Part shown: one piece after another, positions 17,594 through 26,838 of the stretch
How the letters are laid out: each line of letters begins with the position of its first letter
Numbering within the stretch: position 1 is the first letter of the stretch
Assembly (NCBI GenBank): GCA_965205225.1
Contig: CBDBFZ010000003.1
Location: forward strand, 1,116,001 to 1,180,000
Origin: Litorimonas sp965205225
GTDB taxonomy: Bacteria > Pseudomonadota > Alphaproteobacteria > Caulobacterales > Maricaulaceae
DNA: 64,000 nt
Direction: 5' to 3'
Notes under the pieces: model-generated
Seen by the model: the letters and a program-made list of their open reading frames with translations, nothing else
Told to the model about the DNA's origin: nothing
Database searches by the model: none
Program-made: the position numbers and the translations under genes

Positions 17594-19626
17594 GCGTGTT
17601 AGGGTCCAAGGAAAAATATGATGATTTGATCGCGCAGATCAGAGCGGCGGATGATGCCTATTATCAGGATGATGCACCCAATCTGACAGATGCGCAATAT
17701 GACGCTTTGCGGATGGAATTACGGGCGATGGAGGACCTCTATTCAGAGCTGGTCAGTCCTGACAGTCCGACCCAGTCTGTCGGTGCCAAACCGTCCGGTC
17801 GATTTGGTAAGATCACCCACGCCGTGCCGATGCTAAGTCTCGATAATGCCTTCAGCGATGAGGATGTGCAGGACTGGACAGGCCGGGCGCGACGTTTTCT
17901 TGGACTAGACGCCAGCGAACCGATGGAATTCACGGCAGAGCCTAAGATTGACGGTCTATCAGCGGCTGTTCGGTACGAAAATGGTGAATTTGTGCAAGGC
18001 GCAACCCGCGGCGACGGCGCAATCGGGGAAGATTTAACGCGGAACCTGCGCACGCTGGATGACGTGCCGAAAACCCTCTCTGGCACAGGTTGGCCTGAAG
18101 TCCTCGAAGTCCGCGGTGAAGTCTATATCGAACATGATGCCTTTGCGGCTATGAACGCCCAACAAGCAGAGCGCGGTGACAAAGAATATATGAACCCACG
18201 CAACGCGGCGGCAGGAAGTTTGCGCCAGATCGATCCCAGCGTGACCGCAGAGCGGCCCTTGCGCTTCTTTGCCTATGCGTGGGGCGAGGTTAGCGATCCT
18301 ATCAGCGACACCCAATTGGGAGCTATTGAGGCTCTCTCGGCATGGGGCTTTCAAACCAATCCGAGGACGAAGCGTTTCAACGATGCGGTCGGATTGATTG
18401 CCCATTACAAGTCCATCGAAACGGGCCGCGCCGATCTTGGCTATGATATTGACGGGGTCGTTTACAAGGTCGACCAACTGGGCTGGCAGGGACGGCTTGG
18501 ATTTGCCGGACGTACGCCGCGTTGGGCCATTGCGCATAAATTCCCAGCCGAAAAGGCGATTACCAAACTGCTCGACATCGAAATTAACGTCGGACGCACA
18601 GGCGCGCTCGCGCCGCTGGCTCGTCTTGCCCCCATAAATGTCGGCGGTGTTCTGGTTTCTAGGGCGACGCTGCACAATGAGGACGAAATCGCCCGGCTGA
18701 GTGTTAAACCGGGCGATACAGTGCGGATTCAGCGCGCCGGTGATGTCATTCCGCAGATCTTGGAGATTATCGAAGATGGGGGCGGTGAGCCGTTCACCTA
18801 TCCGACAATCTGTCCATCCTGCGGATCTGATGCGATCCGGGCTGTCGATGAGAAGGGCAAGCAGGACGTGATCAGGCGCTGCGTGAACACATTATCCTGC
18901 CCGGCACAGGCCAAGGAGTACCTCAAATATTTCGTCTCGCGTCCGGCCTTGGATATTGATGGATTAGGCGACCGACAGATCGAGGATTTTTATGAGAGTG
19001 GTGACGTAAGGGAGCCCGCCGATATCTTCACCTTGGAACGCCGAAATGGCGATTTGAAACTGGAAGACCGCGAAGGATTTGGATCAAAAAGTACTGAGGC
19101 GCTATTTCGTGCCATTGAAAGCCGCCGAAGGGTTAAGTTACCCCGGTTTCTTCGGTCGCTCGGCGTGCGTCATGTCGGGCAGGGGAACGCTAATCTTCTA
19201 GCGCGACATTTCGGCGATTGGCACTCTCTGTATGAGAGTGCCAAGGCTCAAACGGCAGAGATGCTGACGATTGATGGTATTGGTGAAGCGGCGGCGACGG
19301 CGTTGCACGAATTTCTCCTTGTCGGTCAGACGCGCAATGCTCTGAATAGACTGCTTGCTGAAGTGAATGTCGAAGATGCGGACGTTGTTGATACTGGATC
19401 GCCCGTCGCGGGGAAAACCGTTGTCTTCACTGGAAAGCTGGAGCGGTTTACACGCGACGAAGCTAAGGTCAGGGCGCAATCACTCGGCGCTAAGGTGACT
19501 GGTTCAGTGTCAGCCAAGACCCACTACCTGGTCGCGGGACCGGGGGCGGGGAGTAAGCTCAAGAAAGCTGAAGGACTAGGTGTCTCGATTCTGACTGAGG
19601 ATGAGTGGCTCGCCCTAATCGGCTGA
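17590..19626 (+). CDS. ligA: NAD+-dependent DNA ligase LigA
   Basis: Seals nicks during replication and repair using NAD+. The 678 residues include the adenylation motif EPKIDG with Lys119, an OB-fold, a four-cysteine zinc finger (CPSCG ... RRCVNTLSCPAQ), helix-hairpin-helix repeats, and a C-terminal BRCT domain starting near VAGKTVVFTGKLE. GTG 17590 is the start, overlapping the recN stop. The 3' end overlaps the convergent carbonic anhydrase gene by 12 bp. Confidence 0.97.
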   Translation: MSVLGSKEKYDDLIAQIRAADDAYYQDDAPNLTDAQYDALRMELRAMEDLYSELVSPDSPTQSVGAKPSGRFGKITHAVPMLSLDNAFSDEDVQDWTGRARRFLGLDASEPMEFTAEPKIDGLSAAVRYENGEFVQGATRGDGAIGEDLTRNLRTLDDVPKTLSGTGWPEVLEVRGEVYIEHDAFAAMNAQQAERGDKEYMNPRNAAAGSLRQIDPSVTAERPLRFFAYAWGEVSDPISDTQLGAIEALSAWGFQTNPRTKRFNDAVGLIAHYKSIETGRADLGYDIDGVVYKVDQLGWQGRLGFAGRTPRWAIAHKFPAEKAITKLLDIEINVGRTGALAPLARLAPINVGGVLVSRATLHNEDEIARLSVKPGDTVRIQRAGDVIPQILEIIEDGGGEPFTYPTICPSCGSDAIRAVDEKGKQDVIRRCVNTLSCPAQAKEYLKYFVSRPALDIDGLGDRQIEDFYESGDVREPADIFTLERRNGDLKLEDREGFGSKSTEALFRAIESRRRVKLPRFLRSLGVRHVGQGNANLLARHFGDWHSLYESAKAQTAEMLTIDGIGEAAATALHEFLLVGQTRNALNRLLAEVNVEDADVVDTGSPVAGKTVVFTGKLERFTRDEAKVRAQSLGAKVTGSVSAKTHYLVAGPGAGSKLKKAEGLGVSILTEDEWLALIG

Positions 19627-20244
19627 GCTTTCCGTTGGACTGACGTCTTTGAACGCGCCAGTTGTTTCCATCATCAGCAGCTTAGCGGATATGATAGAAA
19701 AATAGGCACCTTGCAGCACTAGTTTGCCTTCGCTGACTCGCTCTGCGATGAAGTCAAAGCTCATCAGGTTCTGCAGGCTCATCCTGACGCCTTCCAACTC
19801 CAACTCCGTCTGCGCGTCTTTTCCCGTCAGCCCGCGGGCTAGGATACGGTCTCTGGCTGGCGCGAGGTGGCGAATCCACGCCCCGACATACCCTTCCTCA
19901 ATGCCATTCAGGCACCCTTCAATGCCGCCGCAATTCTCATGCCCCATAACAAGAATAACTTTAACTTTCAGAATATTGACCGCATATTCTAAGGCAGCAG
20001 CTGTACTGGGCGTTGGTGTATCGACATCGCCGTGCGGCACGATATTGGCCACATTGCGCAAGACGAACATTTCGCCCGGATAGGCGTGAAAGATATTGGT
20101 CGGATCGACACGTGAGTCCGAACAGGAAATAAGCATGACGCGCGGCGATTGACCGCTTTTGCCCAGGGTCTCGTATAGATCCTTCTGGACTTCGAAATCC
20201 GTTAGGCGGAATTCGTGGTACCCTTTGATCAGTTTCTGAGGCAT
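19615..20244 (-). CDS. Beta-class carbonic anhydrase
   Basis: Zinc enzyme interconverting CO2 and bicarbonate. The 209 residues carry the zinc ligands and Asp/Arg dyad in ISCSDSRVDP and the HENCGG motif (His and second Cys). The length fits plant-type bacterial beta enzymes. It is convergent with and slightly overlaps ligA, and is probably transcribed alone from the region upstream of 20244. Confidence 0.93.
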   Translation of the reverse strand: MPQKLIKGYHEFRLTDFEVQKDLYETLGKSGQSPRVMLISCSDSRVDPTNIFHAYPGEMFVLRNVANIVPHGDVDTPTPSTAAALEYAVNILKVKVILVMGHENCGGIEGCLNGIEEGYVGAWIRHLAPARDRILARGLTGKDAQTELELEGVRMSLQNLMSFDFIAERVSEGKLVLQGAYFSIISAKLLMMETTGAFKDVSPTESSAD

Positions 20245-20402
20245 GTAATCGACCTGTTCATGATCTGAAAGGTCATATCGGCGAGGACTAACGCGTCAAC
20301 TGTTAGGCGTAAATTATATGCTATGTAAATTACATGCTATCATGGATGCGACAAAGCTCGGTTTGCGTTGACTTGATCCGATCAAGCGCGCAGTTTGCCA
20401 CC

Positions 20403-21296
20403 ATGGGTGCTTCGGCCACATATCTCTCCCGCGATACGGTTCGCAATCTATCGCGGCGTTCTGACTTATGGGGCGCTTGGCTGACGCTGCATGTCTGGGG
20501 TACGATTATCGCGGCTTGGGCGATGGCGATCCTCTGGACCAATCCACTAACAATCATATTGGCTATTTTACTGGTCGGATCGCGGCAGCACGGGATGGCA
20601 ATCCTGATGCACGATGCGGCACATGGTGTGCTGTTCAAAACCCGCGCGATCAATGAATTCGTCGGACAATGGTTGCTCGGTGCGCCTTATGGTGGCGATA
20701 TGCAGTCCTACCGACACTACCATCTGAAACATCACCGCTACACACAATCAGAGGATGACCCTGATTTGCCGCTATCGTCCAAGTTCCCAGTCTCGAAGGC
20801 GAGTCTGTGCCGTAAGTTTATCCGCGATTTGACGGGTCAGACTTTCCTCCGGCTTCGCATGGCCAGCCGCAAAGCGGCGGCTGAGCCGGGTATGGAGGCG
20901 TTCCAGAAAACCTTGCCATTGCCGACGCTCATAACCAATATTGTCACCTTTGGTGTGTTAACGGCTCTCGGTCACTGGTGGGTCTATCCGGTGCTGTGGC
21001 TCTTACCGCTCATGACATGGTTTATGGTGGTTCTGCGCAACCGGAATATTGCCGAACATGCGCTAACTACAACGGATGGGAATATGTTGACGCAGGCGCG
21101 CACGACACATGCGAACTGGCTGGCCCGCGTGTTTCTGGCGCCTTATTGGGTCAATTATCACGTCGAACACCATGCCTATATGTATGTTCCGTGCTGGCAG
21201 TATGTTGGTCTGCACCGGGCGATGATAGATCATCATGGCGATATGGAAATGCAACCCAGCTATCGCCGCGTTTTAGAGCTCGCATCGACCGGGTAG
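20403..21296 (+). CDS. Fatty acid desaturase-family membrane di-iron enzyme
   Basis: An integral membrane oxygenase with the three histidine boxes of the family: HDAAH, HLKHHRY and YHVEHH, separated by hydrophobic segments. It probably desaturates or hydroxylates an acyl chain or carotenoid; the substrate is unknown. ATG 20403 is preferred because homology begins shortly after it, but no clear ribosome-binding site is seen and an in-frame ATG at 20334 would add 23 residues of unlikely sequence. The M28 peptidase gene follows after 17 bp, so the two may be cotranscribed. Confidence 0.85.
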   Translation: MGASATYLSRDTVRNLSRRSDLWGAWLTLHVWGTIIAAWAMAILWTNPLTIILAILLVGSRQHGMAILMHDAAHGVLFKTRAINEFVGQWLLGAPYGGDMQSYRHYHLKHHRYTQSEDDPDLPLSSKFPVSKASLCRKFIRDLTGQTFLRLRMASRKAAAEPGMEAFQKTLPLPTLITNIVTFGVLTALGHWWVYPVLWLLPLMTWFMVVLRNRNIAEHALTTTDGNMLTQARTTHANWLARVFLAPYWVNYHVEHHAYMYVPCWQYVGLHRAMIDHHGDMEMQPSYRRVLELASTG

Positions 21297-21313
21297 ACAA
21301 CAGGATAAGATTT

Positions 21314-22678
21314 ATGCGCACACTTCTTCTTACGGGCGCAACGCTCGCTCTGTCCGTAACGGCTATAGCACAGGACACTGAATACGGCCCGCCATCCGAA
21401 ACTGCGTATCTATATAATATTGCTGTTGCGCCGAATGCGAAACGAATTCGCGCGGATATCCAGAGGTTGGTGGATTTCGGGACGCGCCACACCCTGTCTG
21501 AAACTGAATCAGAGACTCGCGGAATTGGCGCTGCGCGGCGATGGATTTACGCGGAGTTTGAGGCCATTAGTGCGGAATGCGGCGGTTGCCTCGAAGTGAT
21601 CTACGTCTCTGACACGATCAGCGGCGAGCGGCGTATCCCGAACCCGACGGAGGTTGTCTCAGTCCTCGCTATTCAACGCGGAACAATGGATCCGAACCGC
21701 TTTGTCATGATGAGTGGAGATATCGATAGCCGCGTCACCGATCCGCTGAACGGGACAAGCGATTCGCCCGGCGCGAATGATAATGCATCCGGTATGGCCG
21801 GGACCATCGAGGCGGCGCGGGTTCTATCGAAATATGAATTCCCAGGGTCAATAATCTATGCGGGCCTATCGGGTGAGGAGCAGGGACTGTTTGGGGGTGA
21901 CATCGTTGCCGCTCATGCACTGGATCAGGGATGGGAAATCAAAGGCGTTTTGAATAACGACATGATTTCCAATATCTCCGGCATTGACGGCGTTACCGAC
22001 AATACAACAGCGCGCGTGTTCTCGGAAGGTACGCGCTTCGTCGAAACGGAAGGTGATGTACGCAGCCGACGCTTCACGGGTGGGGAGGTCGACAGCCCGT
22101 CTCGGAACCTGGCCCGTTACATTAAGGCTCAGGCTGATCAGTACATGACCAATCTGAACGTGATGATGGTCTATCGGCTCGACCGCTTCGGTCGCGGGGG
22201 GCATCACCGACCTTTCAATCAGGTCGGTATTCCCGGCGTGCGGATCATGGAAACCCACGAACATTATGATCGGCAGCATCAGGATTTGCGCACAGAGAAC
22301 GGGATCGTTTACGGCGACACCATGGACGGCGTTGACGCGAACTATGCCGCCAAACTGACGGCACTGAATGCCGTCACACTGGCCGGTATGGCTGGCGCGC
22401 CGCCATTCCCAGCCGAGGTTGAGATTGAAGGTGCTGTGCGCCCGTCCGCGAAAATGACGTGGCAAACCCCTGAAAATGCAGCTAACCTTGCGGGTTATCG
22501 GGTGCATTGGCGGCTCACGACTGAGCCGGAATGGACGCGTTCGCGCTATATCGGCGACGTCAATGAATGGACGTTCGATAATTTGGTGATCGACAATTAC
22601 TTCTTCGGCGTCAGCGCTGTGGCCAAGGATGGCCTCGAAACGCCGGTTGTCTTTCCGGGACCGGCAGGGCGGTTCTAG
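21314..22678 (+). CDS. Secreted M28-family metallopeptidase
   Basis: A 454-residue protein with a Sec signal peptide (MRTLLLTGATLALSVTAIAQ). Zinc-site motifs follow: MSGDIDSR, SPGANDNASG (metal Asp), GLSGEEQGLFGG (catalytic Glu pair), NNDMIS and a late METHEHYDR histidine region. The last ~85 residues resemble a fibronectin type III-like domain. The family contains zinc aminopeptidases; periplasmic or extracellular peptide breakdown is expected. ATG 21314 has AGGA upstream; a longer in-frame extension to 20978 overlaps the desaturase and is rejected. Confidence 0.88.
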   Translation: MRTLLLTGATLALSVTAIAQDTEYGPPSETAYLYNIAVAPNAKRIRADIQRLVDFGTRHTLSETESETRGIGAARRWIYAEFEAISAECGGCLEVIYVSDTISGERRIPNPTEVVSVLAIQRGTMDPNRFVMMSGDIDSRVTDPLNGTSDSPGANDNASGMAGTIEAARVLSKYEFPGSIIYAGLSGEEQGLFGGDIVAAHALDQGWEIKGVLNNDMISNISGIDGVTDNTTARVFSEGTRFVETEGDVRSRRFTGGEVDSPSRNLARYIKAQADQYMTNLNVMMVYRLDRFGRGGHHRPFNQVGIPGVRIMETHEHYDRQHQDLRTENGIVYGDTMDGVDANYAAKLTALNAVTLAGMAGAPPFPAEVEIEGAVRPSAKMTWQTPENAANLAGYRVHWRLTTEPEWTRSRYIGDVNEWTFDNLVIDNYFFGVSAVAKDGLETPVVFPGPAGRF

Positions 22679-22803
22679 TCAGATAAAGTCCAAATTGGAC
22701 GTAATTATTCGGCGGTCTGGTTCCATCACATAACGTCTATAAAGTTATCGGATTGGTTTGGCACGTTACTGAACTGGGACCTCTCGCTACGGACCAGAAA
22801 CAT

Positions 22804-24112
22804 GGAGGCCTCTAAGAACCGTACATTTTGTGGTATGATCTGATTTACTGGTTTTGGGAGGATTTTATGATGCACGCGCCTGGATTGTTTGACTTGTCGG
22901 ATCATCTTGCTCGCTTATCGGCGACAGGTGATCCGCTTGAAGCGCTAGAGCGTCATGTGGACTTTGAGGCTTTCCGAACTGTTCTGATGGAAGCCCTCGG
23001 TTATGGGGTTCGCGCCAAGGGCGGTCGGCCACCCTATGATCCGGTCACGATGTTCAAGGTGCTTGTTCTGGCGTCGATGCACAATCTGAGTGATGAACGG
23101 ATGGAATTTCTGATCCGGGATCGTTTAAGTTGGTTGCGGTTTCTGAGGTTTGAGATCGGTGAACCGACCCCGGACCAAAAGACGATTTGGCTGTTCCGTG
23201 AAAAGCTGACCCAGTCTGGTGCTTTCAAATCTCTGTTTGCCGCTTTTGAAGAGCAACTCTGCAAGCGCGGCTACAAACCTACGGGAGGTCAGATCGTGGA
23301 TGCCACTTTGGTGTCAGCGCCGCGCCAACGGATGAAGAAAGAAGAGAAAGAGCGGGCCAGGGCGGGTGAAAGCGCGTCCGCTATCTGGCCTGATGATCCT
23401 GCCAGGGCCGCACAGAAAGACACCGACGCACGAGCGGTGGTCAGGTATTCCAGGGCGCGAAAGACCGCAGAAGGGGAACAGGACGCAGGCCTTGTCGACA
23501 TTTCCATCCCTCACTTTGGGTACAAGAACCACATCAGTATTGACCGGAAATGGCGCTTTGTCCGGGGAGAGACCTGTACCCATGCGGCCCGCTATGATGG
23601 GCACGAACTGGCATCGGTTCTGGATGCTACCAACAGCTCAAAGTCTGTTTGGGCGGACACAGCTTATCGCTCAGCCAGAAACGAAGCCTGGCTGAAAGCG
23701 CAGGGCTATCGTTCAAACATCCATCGAAAGAAGCCCCGCGGTAAACCGATGGCAAAGCACATTCGGCGCGGCAATGCGACCCGCTCCTCCATCCGTGCCT
23801 GTGTTGAACATGTGTTCGGATATGAGAAAGGGCCGATGGCGATCACGATCCGCTCAATCGGCCAGGCTAGGGCCGCTGGCCGGATCACCATGGCCAACCT
23901 AAGCTACAACTTCCGCCGCCTCGTTTTCCATGAGCGACGACAGCCCATAGCCTGATTCTGTTCAAAATCCGGATCCCCCCGCTTATGCGGGCCAAAATCA
24001 TGCTAAAATACGCCTGTGGACACGCATTCGTCACTCTATGAAGCCTGACCTGAGAGCCGACTATAAAATTCGCCTCTATACTGGCCCCAAAACCCCGTTC
24101 TTCGAGGTGTCC
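22804..24112 (+). mobile_element. IS5-family element IS-C, copy 1 (1,309 bp, apparently intact)
   Basis: The ends are GGAGGCCTCTAAGAAC at the left and the complement of GGACACCTCGAAGAAC at the right. ACAT flanks both sides (22800-22803 and 24113-24116). Three copies occur in the window; this is the shortest and the only one with an open transposase frame. It lies inside a small minus-strand frame (see 24113-24233). Confidence 0.9.
22867..23955 (+). CDS. IS5-family transposase of IS-C, copy 1
   Basis: A 362-residue DDE transposase with a DUF772 N-terminus (GRPPYDPVTMFKVLVLASMHNLSDE), first Asp in QIVDATLVSAPRQ, second in VWADTAYRS and Glu in CVEHVFGYEKGPM. GGGAGGA lies four to nine bases before ATG 22867. 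The 16-bp unit CTCAATCGGCCAGGCG that is expanded in the other copies occurs once here, just after the catalytic Glu (RSIGQARAAG). Confidence 0.92.
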   Translation: MMHAPGLFDLSDHLARLSATGDPLEALERHVDFEAFRTVLMEALGYGVRAKGGRPPYDPVTMFKVLVLASMHNLSDERMEFLIRDRLSWLRFLRFEIGEPTPDQKTIWLFREKLTQSGAFKSLFAAFEEQLCKRGYKPTGGQIVDATLVSAPRQRMKKEEKERARAGESASAIWPDDPARAAQKDTDARAVVRYSRARKTAEGEQDAGLVDISIPHFGYKNHISIDRKWRFVRGETCTHAARYDGHELASVLDATNSSKSVWADTAYRSARNEAWLKAQGYRSNIHRKKPRGKPMAKHIRRGNATRSSIRACVEHVFGYEKGPMAITIRSIGQARAAGRITMANLSYNFRRLVFHERRQPIA

Positions 24113-24233
24113 ACATTTCGAAATAGGACTCATAAGCCTGTGCCAGCGGAACGAAAGCCGCAACGACTTCGGGTATAATAGCGTCGAGATCCTCTTGATC
24201 AAGAGGGGGTAGCCGCGCAATCGCAATCCGCAT
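24113..24233 (-). pseudogene. Small hypothetical gene interrupted by IS-C copy 1 (5' part)
   Basis: The frame starts at ATG 24233 and reads 39 codons (MRIAIARLPPLDQEDLDAII...) to the target duplication. Without the element it continues at 22803 for 25 more codons and stops at 22726, giving 64 residues. I recognise no family, and the ribosome-binding site is weak (GAAGA). The continuity across the insertion is suggestive but could be chance. Confidence 0.3.
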
Positions 24234-24341
24234 TCTTCGACAATCCCGGTATTGCGGCGATCCGTCTAGCTGGGAGGGTGACAGATAGACTTATGGTCCA
24301 TATCACTGAGTGGCTCAATTCATACCTTTGAGGATTTACCC

Positions 24342-24692
24342 TCAGATCGAAAAACTCGTCCCGCATCCGCACTTTGCGATGGCATTCGGGTTGTTGATCT
24401 TGAAGGCGGCGCCAATCAGTTCCCACGAATAGTCGATTTCCGAGCCTTCCAGAAACTCCAGGCTCATCTCGTCAATTACGATACGCGCGCCATCACGCTC
24501 TATCAGCAGATCATCGGCATTTTGCGCATCCGAAAACTCGTATCGGTAGGAAAAACCGGAGCATCCCCCGCCATCAACGGCAACGCGCAGGAGTTGGTCA
24601 ACGCCTTGTTTCGCCATGATAGCATTGATCTGCTTGGCGGCAGAGGCACTCATCGTCACGGGCGTGGTTGTTTCGGTAGCAGTTGCGGTCAT
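24342..24692 (-). CDS. erpA: Iron-sulfur cluster insertion protein (ErpA/IscA type)
   Basis: A 116-residue A-type carrier that delivers Fe-S clusters to apoproteins. The three conserved cysteines are in GGGCSGF and KCGCGTSF. ATG 24692 is chosen because the family domain starts just after it (TMSASAAKQINAIM) and AGAGGGT lies upstream; the 26-residue extension to 24770 would overlap dgt. It is divergent from dgt, a pairing common in alphaproteobacteria. Confidence 0.9.
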   Translation of the reverse strand: MTATATETTTPVTMSASAAKQINAIMAKQGVDQLLRVAVDGGGCSGFSYRYEFSDAQNADDLLIERDGARIVIDEMSLEFLEGSEIDYSWELIGAAFKINNPNAIAKCGCGTSFSI

Positions 24693-24750
24693 ACCCTCTA
24701 TATAGCGCAGGAACGTGTTTCCGAAAGGCCACCCTGACGAAAGGTAGACT

Positions 24751-25950
24751 GTGACAGTCTTCAAACCCACCCGAGCCCGCCCTGCGCCCTATGCGTCCGA
24801 TCCAGACAATGCGCGCGGCCGTGTCATCTCGCAGCCGAGTATGTCAGAACGAAGCCCATTCCAGCGCGATAAGGACCGGGTCATCCATTCTTCTGCCTTT
24901 CGCCGGCTGAAGGGCAAGACGCAGGTTTTTGTCGCGCACGAAGGCGACTATTATCGCACGCGCCTTACACATTCGATTGAAGTCAGCCAGATCGCGCGCT
25001 CAATCGCGCGCGTGCTGGGCCTGGATGAGGATCTTGCTGAATGTCTGGCGCTCGCCCATGATCTGGGTCATCCGCCCTTTGGTCATTCCGGTGAAGATGC
25101 GCTGTCCAAGGTGATGGCACCCTATGGCGGGTTTGATCACAATGCGCAGACGCTGCGGATTGTAACCCATCTGGAAAGCCGGTACGCTGAATTTGATGGC
25201 CTGAATCTGACGTGGGAGACGCTGGAGGGCATCGCCAAACATAATGGCCCGGTAATCACGCGTGAAGCGGATCTGAAAGCGCTACCCTGGGCGTTGCGAG
25301 CTATACCGGATTATCAGGCGCTAGAGCTGCACACATATGCGGGACCGGAGGCACAGGTCGCCGCAATCTCTGATGATATCGCCTATATCAACCACGATAT
25401 TGATGATGGACTTCGTGCGGGCCTGTTTACAGTTGAAGATATTATGGACGTGCCCTTTGTCGGTGATGCGTTTGCTGATGTACGCCGCCGTTATCCTGAC
25501 ATTTCAAGGGACCGCATGATCCATGAAGCTGTTCGAGATATGATCGGAATGATGGTCACGGATGTATTGACCGAAACCCGTAAAAGGCTGGAAAAACATG
25601 ATCCGCAAAGCTCGGATGATGTTCGTCAGCTGCCAGAAGCGATTTGCGATTTCAGTGCCGATTTCCGCGAGAAAGAACATCCTTTGCGGATCTTCCTGAT
25701 GACTCGCATGTATCGGCATTATCTGGTCAACCGGATGATGGGGCAGGCGTCACGTGTTGTTAGTGAGTTGTTCGAGCTGTTTATCGCAGACCCGAACATT
25801 CTGCCGACGGAATTGCAACTCAATTGTGCTGGACCGCACGCGCCGGAGACTGCACGCATCGTGATGGATTATATTGCCTCCATGACTGACAATTTCGCGA
25901 TTGCGGAGCATCGGAAACTTTTCACTGTGACAGGGTATCTGGGCAGATAA
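24751..25950 (+). CDS. dgt: dGTPase-like deoxynucleotide triphosphohydrolase
   Basis: HD-domain hydrolase of 399 residues that converts dNTPs to deoxynucleosides and triphosphate. Visible motifs are RRLKGKTQVF, RTRLTHSIEV (metal His), ALAHDLGHPPFGHSGEDAL (HD pair) and DDIAYINHDIDDG. GTG 24751 has GAAAGG upstream. It begins the conserved dgt-SPOR-nagZ-scpAB-tatABC run. Confidence 0.93.
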   Translation: MTVFKPTRARPAPYASDPDNARGRVISQPSMSERSPFQRDKDRVIHSSAFRRLKGKTQVFVAHEGDYYRTRLTHSIEVSQIARSIARVLGLDEDLAECLALAHDLGHPPFGHSGEDALSKVMAPYGGFDHNAQTLRIVTHLESRYAEFDGLNLTWETLEGIAKHNGPVITREADLKALPWALRAIPDYQALELHTYAGPEAQVAAISDDIAYINHDIDDGLRAGLFTVEDIMDVPFVGDAFADVRRRYPDISRDRMIHEAVRDMIGMMVTDVLTETRKRLEKHDPQSSDDVRQLPEAICDFSADFREKEHPLRIFLMTRMYRHYLVNRMMGQASRVVSELFELFIADPNILPTELQLNCAGPHAPETARIVMDYIASMTDNFAIAEHRKLFTVTGYLGR

Positions 25951-26099
25951 TCCACTGGACAGGTTATTGGCCTGTAATAAGTCTTTAACGCAGATCCGGA
26001 ATTCCATTATTCCGTCAACAAGACGGCGCAAGCATGCTGCGTTACATATGCAAACAGATTGGTGATTCGCGGTGTGGGTTTTGGTGAGGGGACAGATTG

Positions 26100-26837
26100 A
26101 TGAGTTCAAACGGCCCAGAATTCGATCCGGTTATGCAACCGGACGAACCATTTACACCCTTCGACATCACACGATCGTCGGAACGGACGATATTGCTTAA
26201 ACTGGTCATCGGTTTCGGAGTTTTGTTCGTTCTCGCCTTCATTGTCATCAAAGTCTATCAACCAGGTGTTCGTGACCGCGGTGATCCGCCGCTGATTATC
26301 GCAGACAACACGCCTTTCAAAATTATTCCGGACGATCCCGGCGGGTTTCAGACGCCAGATCAGGACAAGGAAGTATTCGACGTCATGTCCGGCGAAGACA
26401 CCCGCACAGATGTGACGGTCCTCCCTCCACCTGAAACTCCAGTCGATCTGCCGACGCAGGCTGAGCGCAATCGCATCTCTGCCCAGGTCTCAGAGCTGCC
26501 GACTGCGGACGATGCCGCACCTGCGCCCATTGCGGAAACGCCTGCACAGCGCCTCGTCGTCACGCCTGCACCCAATATGGCCGTGATATCCAATTGGGTT
26601 GTCCAGGTTGCATCCCTGCGCACTCAATCGGAGGCGGAAGCGACCTATGCGGCGATTCGCGCCAAACATGCCTCTATTCTTGGATCCTATCTGTCGGATA
26701 TTGTGCGTGTCGATCTGGCTGAGAAGGGCATCTACTACCGCGCCCGTGTGGTCGGGTTTACCAACAGAACGGATGCGGATGCTGTTTGCAGCCGTTTGAA
26801 GGCGGCGGGGCAATCCTGCTTCGTCACGCGGCGATAA
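26100..26837 (+). CDS. SPOR-domain membrane protein
   Basis: A 245-residue protein. A cytoplasmic N-terminus is followed by one transmembrane helix (about residues 30-52), a Pro-rich periplasmic linker and a C-terminal SPOR domain (about 165-245: WVVQVASLRTQSEAEATYAAIRAKH ...). SPOR domains bind denuded glycan at division septa, so a septal role is likely. ATG 26100 is preceded by GAGGGG. nagZ begins 1 bp after the stop. Confidence 0.88.
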   Translation: MSSNGPEFDPVMQPDEPFTPFDITRSSERTILLKLVIGFGVLFVLAFIVIKVYQPGVRDRGDPPLIIADNTPFKIIPDDPGGFQTPDQDKEVFDVMSGEDTRTDVTVLPPPETPVDLPTQAERNRISAQVSELPTADDAAPAPIAETPAQRLVVTPAPNMAVISNWVVQVASLRTQSEAEATYAAIRAKHASILGSYLSDIVRVDLAEKGIYYRARVVGFTNRTDADAVCSRLKAAGQSCFVTRR

Positions 26838-26838
26838 G

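Noticed and set aside
20978..21313. In-frame extension of the M28 peptidase over the desaturase gene
   Set aside because: The real start at 21314 has a ribosome-binding site and a signal peptide; the extension is the desaturase read in another frame.
22681..22702. GTCCAAATTGGAC palindrome after the M28 gene as a terminator
   Set aside because: No T run follows and the stem is only six pairs.
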